A stretch of DNA of 43,189 nucleotides from a virus. Numbering within the stretch: position 1 is the stretch's first letter; the number at the start of each line of letters is the position of its first letter. The position numbers and the translations under genes were made by a program. Positions 30,871 through 39,208 of the stretch are shown piece by piece. The stretch is from IMG/VR virus record IMGVR_UViG_3300017989_000035, positions 1 through 43,189 of that record. One strand, 5' to 3'. Below the pieces are notes generated by a model. It did not search any database. It had not been told where the DNA came from and worked only from the letters and a program-made list of their open reading frames with translations.

Positions 30871-30911
30871 GGGGCCGTAGCAGGAACACTTGGCCAGCTA
30901 CGGCCCCTTTT
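30871..30911 (+). terminator. Terminator or attenuator before the head genes
   Basis: GGGGCCGTAGC (30871-30881) pairs perfectly with GCTACGGCCCC (30897-30907) across 15 bases, then TTTT. It lies 30 bases after a TTGACG box (30840) and upstream of the scaffold gene, so it could end a short leader RNA. A -10 box for that TTGACG is not clear. Confidence 0.6.
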
Positions 30912-30988
30912 ACGTGGCGAGGGGCGCCCCGGCGCGAGGCCGGGGCCCGATAGTCCACGGGCAACTCCAGGTGATGGGAGAAAACATC

Positions 30989-31933
30989 ATGCCCGAAGGC
31001 AGAACGGACGCCGGCGCAGAGGAAGCCGAGGAGGCCCAGGCCGCCGAAGCCGCCGAAGCGCAAAGTAACGTGAGTCGAGAATCCCTGGCCGCAATGTATC
31101 CCGGCCAGGATGGCGAGGATGCCGAGGAGTCCGAAGAGTCCGCCGAAGCCGAAGAGGATGCCGAAGCCGCCGAGTCCGAGAAGGAGGAGGCCGAGCAGGA
31201 GGCTGAATCGGAGGAAGAGGCCGAAGCGGAGGAAGCCGAGGAGTCCGCAGACCAGGAGGATGCCGTCCGCGACGGGGAAATCGAGGGGCTTACGGCTGAC
31301 GCCCAGGCCCAGGTGAATAAGCGGATCGGCAAGGTTACGGCCAAGCGCAAGGAAGCCGAGGAGCGCGCAACCGCCGCGGAGGCGCAAGCCGCCGAGACGG
31401 CAGCGAAGCTGGAGGCCCAGGTGGCGGCGCACGCCATGCGCCTGGGGATCCACCCCGACTACCTCAGCGCCGAAGATGTCCAGCTTTTGAAGCAGGACCA
31501 GGAACTGGCCGAGTCAGAGGCTTGGTTGCTCGAAAACTTCGACGGCTACGAGGGCGACGATACACCCGAGAATCCCTCGTACACCGCGAAGGAGATTCGC
31601 CGGCGGTTTGCCGAAGTGCGCGACCAGCGCGCCGCCGTGGGCGGACGAGCCGCAACCCTGCGCGAGGAGCGCCGCAAGCTCATGTTCGAAGACATGAAGC
31701 GCGGGCGCCAGGCGCGCGAAAAGGGCACCACCACGCCGCCCTCCCAGCCGAAGCCTGCCCCGAAGGCCAAGGCCAAACCCCGGCCGCCGAAATTGCCGGG
31801 CGGGGCCACCGCCCCGAGAAAGCCGCCGGTGAGCGCAGGTAAGCGCACCAGCGCGCGCACCCCGCAGCAGATCATGGCTGCCGGGGATGTTTCCAGGGAA
31901 AGCCTGGCCAAGCTTTACGAAGGCAAAGTGTAG
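30989..31933 (+). CDS. Capsid scaffolding protein
   Basis: A 314-residue protein from the ATG after GGGAGA. Residues 1-105 are extremely acidic (long Glu/Ala/Ser runs), then a coiled middle (VNKRIGKVTAKRKEAEERA), then a basic, Pro/Lys-rich C-terminus. Acidic start, coiled middle, basic end and a place directly before the capsid gene are typical of phage scaffolds. A motif VSRESLA occurs both near residue 29 (VSRESLAAMYPG) and near the end (VSRESLAKLYEG). An ATG at 30974 is a possible alternative start. Confidence 0.7.
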   Translation: MPEGRTDAGAEEAEEAQAAEAAEAQSNVSRESLAAMYPGQDGEDAEESEESAEAEEDAEAAESEKEEAEQEAESEEEAEAEEAEESADQEDAVRDGEIEGLTADAQAQVNKRIGKVTAKRKEAEERATAAEAQAAETAAKLEAQVAAHAMRLGIHPDYLSAEDVQLLKQDQELAESEAWLLENFDGYEGDDTPENPSYTAKEIRRRFAEVRDQRAAVGGRAATLREERRKLMFEDMKRGRQAREKGTTTPPSQPKPAPKAKAKPRPPKLPGGATAPRKPPVSAGKRTSARTPQQIMAAGDVSRESLAKLYEGKV

Positions 31934-31953
31934 CCGGGCCCAGGAAGCCCGGC
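31933..31953 (+). terminator. GC hairpin between scaffold and capsid genes
   Basis: GCCGGGC (31933-31939) and GCCCGGC (31947-31953) around a 7-base loop, overlapping the scaffold stop. No T run, so it may only attenuate or protect RNA. Confidence 0.4.
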
Positions 31954-31978
31954 GCGGGATAGAGAAAGGACCAAGACC

Positions 31979-32995
31979 ATGCCGGGTATTTACGAACGCG
32001 ACCAGGCCGACATGCTCAAGCTGCAGGAGGTGGGGGATACCATCTACATTGCAGAGAGCACCAAGACGCCCTTCACGAGGCTTCTGCCCAGGGGGACCAA
32101 ACCCAAGCAGGGCCTCAGCGAGTGGCCCGTCCAGCTGTACGAGGATAAGGGGTTCGAGGGGACCATGGACGGCCACGACATCAGCACCTTCAGCCACTCG
32201 GAGCGCGAGAAACTCCGGGGCTACTGGATGTGGCTGATGACCGACGGCTGGATGGCCAGCCGCCTGGCAAACCTCACGCGCACGGCCGGGGTGAAGAACT
32301 CCGAGCGCGCCAAACAGGCCGCCGACGATGCAATCAAGCTGGCTTTCATGCACGAGAAGCAGCTGCTCTCGGCTGTGGACACGCAGGCCGAGGCCGCGCC
32401 GGCTACGCCGTACCGCAGCCGCGGAGTGTACTCGTGGATCCAGACGGCGGCGCAGTCGACGCTGCCGGTGCCGGCGAACTTCCGCCCGGCCAGCGGCTGC
32501 GCGTATACCAGCGCGCTGGGCAGCTTTATGCCGTCTAACATGGAGACGATGCTGGAGGCCGCCGCCGACGCCAAGAAAGGCCCGGTGAGCCTGGTGGCCT
32601 ATTGCGGCATCAAGCTCAAGCGCCAGATGAGCACCTGGGCGCAGCGCCAGAGCGACGATACGGGCGTGGAGATCGTGCGCACGATTCAGAGCGCCGCCGA
32701 CAAGAAGCTCCAGCAGGTGGTGGACTTCTTCGAGTTCGATGCCGGGGAGTACAAGGCAGTGCCCACCTGGCACCAGCTGTGCACGGAGGGAACCGGCGCA
32801 GCCAGTAACTACACCACGCGCTCCGGGGCGTGGCTGGACATGAGTATGTGGGAGCTGCGCTTCGCGGATGCTCCGGCGGCCTACGTGTGCCCGCCCAAGA
32901 GCGGCGGCCCCAGGGGATATCACGACACCGTGTTTATCCTGGTGTGCAAGAATCCGCTCGGGCAGTGCTACGTGTATACCAACACGGATAGCTGA
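31979..32995 (+). CDS. Major capsid protein (SU10/DUF5309-like)
   Basis: A 338-residue protein with GAAAGGACCAAGACC before the ATG. The start (ERDQADMLKLQEVGDTIYIAESTKTPFTRLLPRGTKPK), the centre (NMETMLEAAADAKKGPVSLVAYCG) and the Arg/Tyr-rich end fit the DUF5309/SU10-type capsid family. It forms the HK97-fold head shell around the scaffold. Framed by GC hairpins (31933-31953 and 33002-33023), as expected for a highly expressed gene. Confidence 0.7.
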   Translation: MPGIYERDQADMLKLQEVGDTIYIAESTKTPFTRLLPRGTKPKQGLSEWPVQLYEDKGFEGTMDGHDISTFSHSEREKLRGYWMWLMTDGWMASRLANLTRTAGVKNSERAKQAADDAIKLAFMHEKQLLSAVDTQAEAAPATPYRSRGVYSWIQTAAQSTLPVPANFRPASGCAYTSALGSFMPSNMETMLEAAADAKKGPVSLVAYCGIKLKRQMSTWAQRQSDDTGVEIVRTIQSAADKKLQQVVDFFEFDAGEYKAVPTWHQLCTEGTGAASNYTTRSGAWLDMSMWELRFADAPAAYVCPPKSGGPRGYHDTVFILVCKNPLGQCYVYTNTDS

Positions 32996-33001
32996 GGACG
33001 A

Positions 33002-33025
33002 GGGGCCCGGGCAACCGGGCCCCCT
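33002..33025 (+). terminator. Hairpin after the major capsid gene
   Basis: GGGGCCCGG (33002-33010), loop GCAA, CCGGGCCCC (33015-33023), then CTT and an AT stretch. The T run is short; it probably reduces read-through. Confidence 0.5.
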
Positions 33026-33071
33026 TAATTGCCAAACCGCAAGACGAACAACTAACGAGGAGGACAAGCAA

Positions 33072-33875
33072 ATGAGGCGGTTTCTTGAACGACTGTGGGT
33101 ATTGATGGCGGTGTTTCTGGTGGTGTGCGTGACGGGCCTGGCCGTGGAAGTGGACCTTCTGCCGGCCGAGACCAAGCTGGAGACAGGCGCCACGCACCTG
33201 GTGAGGGTGACGCACGCGGACCTCACCGAGACGGTCGACAACACCGCGCAGACGCTGGGCAGCAGCTTTGCGGTTGCGGCCAAGCAGGGGGTGGAGCTGG
33301 TGGCGATGGTTCTGGTGACGCCGTTTACCGACGATGCCACCAATGCCTTCAGCACCACCACGGTGACGGTGGGCGATGGTACCGATGCAGACCTGTACCT
33401 GGACTCGACGGAGCTGAACAGCTACGGCACGGAGGTGTTTCTGAAGTGGGGCCGATCCGGGTTTTCCCAGGCGGCCACCACGGCTTTTGCCACCAACGGC
33501 ACCGTGGCGCTGACGCCGGAGACGGGTAACTTTGCTTCGGCGATTACGCCGGAGACGGGTAACTTCGGCTACAGTATATCGTTCGAAACGGTCGGCAACG
33601 GCACCAACTATGTGACCAACGTGGTGCTGAACGTGAAGTCGGCCTGGACGAACGCGGCGCTGACGACCAGCGCGGTGTGGACGAATGCCACGGCGGCCTT
33701 TACGGCGCAGACGGCCAACGGGCTGAACGCCACGGGGGTGGGGCGCAAGCTCTACACCTCGGCCGATTACGTGGACTTCACGTTTACGCCGCACTCCAGC
33801 TACAACCTGGCCGAGCTCGATAACGGCGAGGTGTGGTTTTACCTGAAGCTGTGGGATTCCACCGACCTGGACTGA
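33072..33875 (+). CDS. Late virion protein with a Sec-type signal-like N-terminus
   Basis: A 267-residue protein with GAGGAGGACAAGCAA before the ATG. It begins with Arg residues and a hydrophobic stretch (MRRFLERLWVLMAVFLVVCVTGLA), like a signal peptide or anchor. The rest is Thr/Ala/Asn-rich and strand-like with an internal duplication (TPETGNFASAI and TPETGNFGYSI). Placed right after the capsid gene, it should be a head decoration or structural protein; why it has a signal-like start is unclear. Confidence 0.5.
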   Translation: MRRFLERLWVLMAVFLVVCVTGLAVEVDLLPAETKLETGATHLVRVTHADLTETVDNTAQTLGSSFAVAAKQGVELVAMVLVTPFTDDATNAFSTTTVTVGDGTDADLYLDSTELNSYGTEVFLKWGRSGFSQAATTAFATNGTVALTPETGNFASAITPETGNFGYSISFETVGNGTNYVTNVVLNVKSAWTNAALTTSAVWTNATAAFTAQTANGLNATGVGRKLYTSADYVDFTFTPHSSYNLAELDNGEVWFYLKLWDSTDLD

Positions 33876-33908
33876 ATTCAAAACGCAAGGCGCGTTTAGA
33901 TTACTGAG

Positions 33909-33944
33909 GCGGGCCGGCCCGCCAGCGACCAAGGGCCGGCCCGC
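33909..33944 (+). terminator. 12-bp GC hairpin
   Basis: GCGGGCCGGCCC (33909-33920) pairs perfectly with GGGCCGGCCCGC (33933-33944). No T run. It sits just before the ribosome site of the next gene. Confidence 0.4.
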
Positions 33945-33970
33945 ACCGGAGCGGGAAAGCGGGAGAGGCA

Positions 33971-34288
33971 ATGGCATTCGACGATACGCCCACCACCTGG
34001 ATCCCGAGCTGGAGCGAGGACGGCACCGACATCACCGTGCCCATCGCCAGCTTTCCCGAACTGACCGCCGCGGAGGCCGATGCGGCCACCGGCGATATCC
34101 GCAAGATCCTCTTTGCGGTGCTCACCAGGATTTATGCGGTGTGGGCGGCGCTCTCCCTGGACGACCGGCCGGGCAAGATGCGCATTACCCGCAGCGACGA
34201 TATGGACGATGCCAGCGGGCAGATGACCCGCACTTTTGCGGTGAGGTTCCACCTGAGCGGGACCTCGCAGGATGTAGCCGACGAGTAG
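33971..34288 (+). CDS. Small virion protein, paralogue of the gene at 2947
   Basis: A 105-residue protein that begins MAFDDTPTTWIPS and shares layout with the 2947 gene: an N-terminal strand part, a helix (LTAAEADAATGDIRKILFAVLTRIYAVW) and DDRPGKMRI. Acidic end. Probably a small head or head-tail protein. No family recognised. Confidence 0.5.
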   Translation: MAFDDTPTTWIPSWSEDGTDITVPIASFPELTAAEADAATGDIRKILFAVLTRIYAVWAALSLDDRPGKMRITRSDDMDDASGQMTRTFAVRFHLSGTSQDVADE

Positions 34289-34297
34289 GAGGCAAGT

Positions 34298-34702
34298 ATG
34301 CCGTTGATGGCCGAGAGACAAAACGCGATCCGCCTGGGGCCGCCGGGGCTGGGAGGCCTGGACGGCCGGCAAAGGATGCAGGGGGCCATGCGCCGCGACC
34401 AGCAGGCGGCGCGCGCCAGAGGCGAGCTCAAGCGCTTCGGCAGCGGGCGGCTGCACATGCAGTGCGACGTGGAGGCCTTTATCAATGCGGTGGACCAGGA
34501 GGGCCACGCGGTGCTTTCCCCGGAGGCGCGCGGCTACTGGGAGGACCAGAAGCGGCTGTATCCGTGGACCAACGCCATGCCGGATAAGTGCGTGCCGGGC
34601 CTGGGAGCGCGGCACAACCGGCTGGGCAGGGTGAGTTTTCGCAAGGTTTACACGAAACGCGGCGCGTTTGTGGCGATCGACGCGCCGCCCGCCGGGGGAT
34701 GA
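34298..34702 (+). CDS. Small basic virion protein
   Basis: A 134-residue protein, Arg/Gln-rich at the start (GGLDGRQRMQGAMRRDQQAARARG), then mixed. Preceded by GGAGGCAAGT. Its place between capsid-associated genes and the connector suggests a structural role such as a small head-tail joining protein. Confidence 0.45.
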   Translation: MPLMAERQNAIRLGPPGLGGLDGRQRMQGAMRRDQQAARARGELKRFGSGRLHMQCDVEAFINAVDQEGHAVLSPEARGYWEDQKRLYPWTNAMPDKCVPGLGARHNRLGRVSFRKVYTKRGAFVAIDAPPAGG

Positions 34703-34786
34703 CCTGGCCGGCCCGGCCCCTTCCGGGCGCCACCCTTTGGGTCAGGGCCCGCGCCAGGCCGTCCCCGGGCGGAACAGTGAGGAAGC

Positions 34787-35668
34787 GTGAGAACCTGCAC
34801 GATCAAGAGCGTATTTGAGGGCATCTGGCGGTTGCGCGGGATCGATCCGGACACCGCCAGTTTGACCGACGGGCAGAAGGCCAAGACCGCCGAGCTTGTC
34901 AACGAGGCCATGGAGGAAGCCTGGGAGGATGCCTGGTGGCCGGAGCTGATGCTGGTGGAGCGCCGCCAGTGGCGCGCCACCTGGAGCAACGCCACCACCT
35001 ACGCTGCCGACGCGGAGGTCTACCACGTGGACGCCGACGGCAACGAGAAGTACTGGATAAGCCTGCAGGCCGGCAACCTCAACAAGGACCCGGATACCGA
35101 GACGGCCTGGTGGAGCGAGGTGGAAGACGACGAGTTCATTGCTTCGATCGCCTACGACCAGAGCTGGGAAGCTTACCTGATCGGCGGCGTGGATACCGAG
35201 AACTGCCTGTATGACCGCGACCCGCGCGTGTATGAGGGCACCGAGCCGCTGCGCCCGGTGGAAATCCTGGGTGATGACATTATCTGCCGCGCCGACGAAG
35301 TCCCCGCGCGGCCTTACCTGCGATTCCGGCCGCTGCCCCCGCAGTTCTCCTGGACGGAGTGGGATAACACCGAGACCTACGCCGCCGGCGACCTGGTTTA
35401 CCTGGCCGCCACCGGCCAGAGCTACAAGAGCCTGCAGGCCGCCAACCTCAACAAGGACCCCAGCACCCAGACCGATTACTGGGAGCAGGCCGAGTGTCCC
35501 CAGTTTCTGAAGCGTTACCTCAAGCACGCGGTGGCCGCCGAGCTGACCCAGGAGGACGAGGGCCGCCACCAGGAGGCCGCGGTGGCGCGCAACATCCTGG
35601 AGAATCTGCAGGAGCGGTTGATCGACCAGCGCATTGTGCGCCGCGCAACTTTCCGCAGCGGGAGATAA
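34787..35668 (+). CDS. Head-tail connector/tail adaptor with two carbohydrate-binding-like repeats
   Basis: A 293-residue protein from a GTG with GAGGAAGC upstream. The first 60 and last 60 residues are helical like podovirus adaptor proteins. Two inserts match each other and the CBM5/12 (chitin-binding) pattern: residues 65-112 (W..ATTYAADAEVY...YWISLQAGNLNKDPDT...WWSEV) and 189-234 (W...ETYAAGDLVY...YKSLQAANLNKDPST...YWEQ). Adaptor role is from position just before the portal; sugar binding is inferred from the pattern. Confidence 0.55.
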   Translation: MRTCTIKSVFEGIWRLRGIDPDTASLTDGQKAKTAELVNEAMEEAWEDAWWPELMLVERRQWRATWSNATTYAADAEVYHVDADGNEKYWISLQAGNLNKDPDTETAWWSEVEDDEFIASIAYDQSWEAYLIGGVDTENCLYDRDPRVYEGTEPLRPVEILGDDIICRADEVPARPYLRFRPLPPQFSWTEWDNTETYAAGDLVYLAATGQSYKSLQAANLNKDPSTQTDYWEQAECPQFLKRYLKHAVAAELTQEDEGRHQEAAVARNILENLQERLIDQRIVRRATFRSGR

Positions 35669-35671
35669 GCC

Positions 35672-37894
35672 ATGCCGGACAAAGCCGATCTGGAGCGTAC
35701 CGGAGACGAGGGCGGCAGCGCCCCGGTGAGCGATCCGATTCTTGCGGAGCTGAAAAGCGAGGTGAGCGCGATTCTCGGCGATCTGGAGCGCGGCATCTAT
35801 ACCAGCGGGGTGGACGCGGAGAACACGCGCTTCTGCATCTGGGAAGGCCAGAGCTCCGACGGGCGCAAGCACGCCGAGGACAATAACGACGAGCCGCCCA
35901 CGCCCTTCGAAGGCGCGTGCGATCAGCGCGTGCGCCTGGCCGATATGCTCACCAACGAGGACGTGATGCTTTGCGTGGTCTCGGCGCTGCGCGCCCAGGT
36001 GATGGTGACGGGGGTGGGCGGGGAGGACACCGGCCGCGCGGGCAAGATGACGCAGCTTCTGAGGTGGATCAAGGCCAACGAGCTGGGCTTTGACTGGCTC
36101 AAGCACCTGATCATGCTGGCGCAGTATGTCTTCGGGGATTCGCCGGCGGTGGGCTTTATGGGTGTTTACTGGCGGCGCGAGACGGCGCTGGAATACCGGC
36201 GGCTGACGGCCGAGGAGCTGATGGGCCTGTATGTGCAGGGCGCCCTGGAGCTCTACGCCGGGGCCGAGGCCGAGTTGACCGAGGCGGAGTATGCCGAGCA
36301 GGTGCGCCGCGCCGCCGAGGATTTCCAGAACGCGCTGCTCGACGAGGAGTGGGGCGAGGCCCCCCTGGCGGAGATTTTACTCGAGTACTTCCCGCATCTT
36401 AAACGGCCAAGGGCGCGCAAGGCGATCAGAAGCCTCAGGCAGGACGGTTACACGGAGTTTCCCGTGCCTTACGAAACGCGCAACGGTCCGGAGGTGTGCG
36501 CCAAGCGGCTGTTTGAGGACTGGTTTGTGCCGGCCAACACGCTGGATTTCCAGAAGGCGCGCATGTACTTCGAGCCGGAGTGGTTATCGAAGGCCGATGT
36601 TCTGGAAAAGCAGATCAGCGAGGGCTGGAGCCGGGAGTTTGTGGAGGAGTTGATCGGCAAGGAAGGCGAGAACGACCGCGGCAAGGAAGGCGTGGCCGTG
36701 TTCCCCGCCTACAAGAAGCTCGAGGACGGCACCATCACCGAGCGCAACGAGGCCGACTACCGCGGGCTCTACCAGGTTGTGCGCGCATATTTCCGCGCGG
36801 CCAATACCGACGGGGTGCCCGGCCGCTACTACATAACCTTCCACAGCGATATCAACACCGCCGCCCACGAGCGCCGCCTGGTGGACTATGCCCACGGCAA
36901 GTATCCGGGACATGCCGTGCAGCGCGAGGTGCTCACCAAGTACCTGCTGGACTCGCGCGGGCTCCCCGAGCTGATGGGCCCCCACCAGGATATGCTGAAG
37001 CTCTTTGTGGACACCTACGGGGATAACGCGCAGCTCAACGGCGTGCCGCCGATTATCACACGCGGACGGCGCACCGAAGGCGAGCTTTACATTGCCCCCC
37101 TGGTGGAGCTGCAATCCAAGCGCGAGGGCGATTACAAGTGGCTGCAGCCGCCGCCCTATCCGGCCACCATCGACAAGATGCTTTCGGAGCTGTGGCGGCA
37201 GATCAACCAGTATGCGGGCCGCGAGGCCGACGACGTGCCCCCCGGCCTGGTGCAGCTGCACCGGCAGTTCAAGGTGCTGTGGTGGCTGGGCAACCTGCGC
37301 GAGGTGGACCGCCAGCTGCTGCAGCTTTGCCAGCAGTATATGCCCGAGGAGAAGCTGGCGCGCATCACCAACGCCGCCGGCGAGCCGATCATCCGCACCC
37401 GCGAGGAAATCCAGGGGCAGTTTGACCTCATGCTGACCTTCGACCCGCAGGACCTGGACCCGGAATATCTGAAGAACGTGGGGGAGATTGTGCGGGATAT
37501 CTTCCTGGCGATCGACACGCAGAAGACGATCGAGACCGCGCCGGTGGTGCAGTCGCTGATGTGGCGGCTTTCGCCGCACCTGGCCCAGAGCGCCATCGTC
37601 GACGTGGACCGCGCGCAGACCCGCGAGATGGACGACGAGCTGGAGAACTTCATCAAGATCGCCGCGGGGGTGGAGCCGCCCATGGCCGACGACGGCAGCC
37701 AGAATTACCGCCTGCGCCTGCAGATGTACCAGGACCTGCAGCAGCGTAACCCCATGATTTATGACAAACTCACCGAGGACTCGCGCGCGATCCTGGAAGC
37801 GCGCATCCAGCACCTGGACTCGATGGCCCAGCAGTATGGGGAGAACGTGCAGATCGGCCGGCAGGGGGCGAGGAAGGCCCTGGGGGAAGGATGA
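35672..37894 (+). CDS. Portal protein (podovirus-type)
   Basis: A 740-residue protein with GGGAGATAAGCC before the ATG. Its length, long helical C-terminus (YRLRLQMYQDLQQRNPMIYDKLTEDSR), internal wing-like segments and position before tail genes fit the large portals of T7/P22-type phages. It forms the dodecameric ring at the head vertex through which the terminase pumps DNA. The C-terminus is a Gln-rich barrel-like helix (about 680-740). Confidence 0.7.
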   Translation: MPDKADLERTGDEGGSAPVSDPILAELKSEVSAILGDLERGIYTSGVDAENTRFCIWEGQSSDGRKHAEDNNDEPPTPFEGACDQRVRLADMLTNEDVMLCVVSALRAQVMVTGVGGEDTGRAGKMTQLLRWIKANELGFDWLKHLIMLAQYVFGDSPAVGFMGVYWRRETALEYRRLTAEELMGLYVQGALELYAGAEAELTEAEYAEQVRRAAEDFQNALLDEEWGEAPLAEILLEYFPHLKRPRARKAIRSLRQDGYTEFPVPYETRNGPEVCAKRLFEDWFVPANTLDFQKARMYFEPEWLSKADVLEKQISEGWSREFVEELIGKEGENDRGKEGVAVFPAYKKLEDGTITERNEADYRGLYQVVRAYFRAANTDGVPGRYYITFHSDINTAAHERRLVDYAHGKYPGHAVQREVLTKYLLDSRGLPELMGPHQDMLKLFVDTYGDNAQLNGVPPIITRGRRTEGELYIAPLVELQSKREGDYKWLQPPPYPATIDKMLSELWRQINQYAGREADDVPPGLVQLHRQFKVLWWLGNLREVDRQLLQLCQQYMPEEKLARITNAAGEPIIRTREEIQGQFDLMLTFDPQDLDPEYLKNVGEIVRDIFLAIDTQKTIETAPVVQSLMWRLSPHLAQSAIVDVDRAQTREMDDELENFIKIAAGVEPPMADDGSQNYRLRLQMYQDLQQRNPMIYDKLTEDSRAILEARIQHLDSMAQQYGENVQIGRQGARKALGEG

Positions 37895-37906
37895 GGGGGA
37901 GTTTTT

Positions 37907-37932
37907 GACAGGATTAACAGGATAAACAGGAT
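37907..37932 (+). repeat. Dispersed ACAGGAT-triplet element, copy 2
   Basis: Three ACAGGAT units directly before the ribosome site of the gene at 37945, after the portal stop. Confidence 0.85.
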
Positions 37933-37944
37933 GGGAGAGAACAC

Positions 37945-38268
37945 ATGAATACGTTTGATGTCAGTGCGCCGAGCAACTGGGTTCCGGTGGTGGGGGTCGA
38001 GCACCCGGACCTCACCGTGAGCAATGCCGCCAAGACACTGGAGGACGACCAGGCCTTTAACGACAAGACCGAGAGGGTCTTTCTGACCGTGGAGGATAAC
38101 CCCGTGCGCATAACCTTCGACGGTTCGGCCCCGGTCGGCGGCAGCCACGGCCACCGCTACGTGGCCGGCAGCACCTTTACGCTGCGCAAGGCCATGGCGC
38201 GCGCGGCCAAAATCATCCGCGACGGCGCCAGCGACGCCAAGTGCACCATCACGGAGTGCAACTTCTGA
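37945..38268 (+). CDS. Small virion-like protein
   Basis: A 107-residue protein with GGGAGAGAACAC before the ATG. Strand-rich (WVPVVGVEHPDLTV, VFLTVEDNPVRITFDGSAP), ends with Lys and a short Cys pair (KCTITECNF). It sits between portal and tail genes; likely structural. Unrecognised. Confidence 0.45.
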   Translation: MNTFDVSAPSNWVPVVGVEHPDLTVSNAAKTLEDDQAFNDKTERVFLTVEDNPVRITFDGSAPVGGSHGHRYVAGSTFTLRKAMARAAKIIRDGASDAKCTITECNF

Positions 38269-38278
38269 GAAGGTTGCA

Positions 38279-38304
38279 GACAGGGTTAACAGGATGGACA
38301 GGAT
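38279..38304 (+). repeat. Dispersed ACAGGAT-triplet element, copy 3
   Basis: Same element with one changed base in the first unit, between the stop at 38268 and the start at 38323. Confidence 0.8.
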
Positions 38305-38322
38305 GACAGAGGAGATAGAGCC

Positions 38323-39204
38323 ATGAAACACTTTGCAGTATTGGCAGCAACCGCGGGGCTTCTCTTTGCCCTGGCGATCGGCCTTACCCAGGCGCAGCTC
38401 GGCGGCGGGATCGTGGAGCCCGGGCCCGCGCCGGAGACCGACCCGACACTCACCGCCGGCGATGAGGTTACCATCGGGGACGGCACAAGCCCGATAGACC
38501 TGATCTTCTACTCCCAGTTTACCGACGGGAAGATCAGGTTCAACGGCGTCAGCCAGGTGTATTCGTTTGTAAACGCCGCGGAGTTCCAGCCCGGCTGCCA
38601 GGTGAACGTTGGCGGCAACGAAGTCAAGAATATCGGTTACCTTCAGTTGGACACCAACGCCAATCATCTTAGCGGCACGGCCTCGCATGATGATATTTAC
38701 TCGCAGGGGGGGCACATCTACCGGCGGTTGGACGCAGGGGACACAAACCGGCTCGTCGTTGCCGACAAGGACGGGTATATCGTCAGCCCGATTTGGTGGG
38801 AGTTTTCGGTGGCGCACACGCCCACGATAGGTCAAGGAACGTGGGTAAATGCTGCCAACGCTTCCGCCCCATATGGTCGTCTATTCCAAAACACAACAAC
38901 ACACGCGGATGGAGACAACTGCAGTTTTGATTTTTCCTGTCCTGCGGGCACATATACGCTCAGCATAGTTACCCTGACGAGCAGTAGTCGGGGAATTTTG
39001 GATATCGACATCGACGGCGCGGAAGTGGCAACCACAAATCTATACACGGTTGCATTAAACTGGCGTCACGTTGCCGATTTTGAAGACATTGCAATTTCCG
39101 CTGGAAAACATACAATGCGCTATCGCGTCGACGGCAAGGATGGGTCGAGCTCCGATCATTTGCTTGGCCTGTTCTCAACAAGCCTAATCAGAACAGGAGA
39201 CTAA
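38323..39204 (+). CDS. Secreted-type tail protein with beta-sandwich end
   Basis: A 293-residue protein with GAGGAGATAGAGCC before the ATG. A signal-peptide-like start (MKHFAVLAATAGLLFALAIGLTQAQ) is followed by a strand-rich middle and a C-terminal domain (about 165-293: AGTYTLSIVTLTSSSRGILDIDIDGAEV, ISAGKHTMRYRVDGKDGSS) that reads like a CBM6/jelly-roll domain. GC content falls clearly in this end (about 38770-39200), suggesting a swapped receptor-binding tip. Confidence 0.5.
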   Translation: MKHFAVLAATAGLLFALAIGLTQAQLGGGIVEPGPAPETDPTLTAGDEVTIGDGTSPIDLIFYSQFTDGKIRFNGVSQVYSFVNAAEFQPGCQVNVGGNEVKNIGYLQLDTNANHLSGTASHDDIYSQGGHIYRRLDAGDTNRLVVADKDGYIVSPIWWEFSVAHTPTIGQGTWVNAANASAPYGRLFQNTTTHADGDNCSFDFSCPAGTYTLSIVTLTSSSRGILDIDIDGAEVATTNLYTVALNWRHVADFEDIAISAGKHTMRYRVDGKDGSSSDHLLGLFSTSLIRTGD

Positions 39205-39208
39205 GCCA

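Noticed and set aside
31514-33361. 615-residue minus-strand ORF
   Set aside because: Covers the scaffold, capsid and next gene in antisense, low complexity, no ribosome site.
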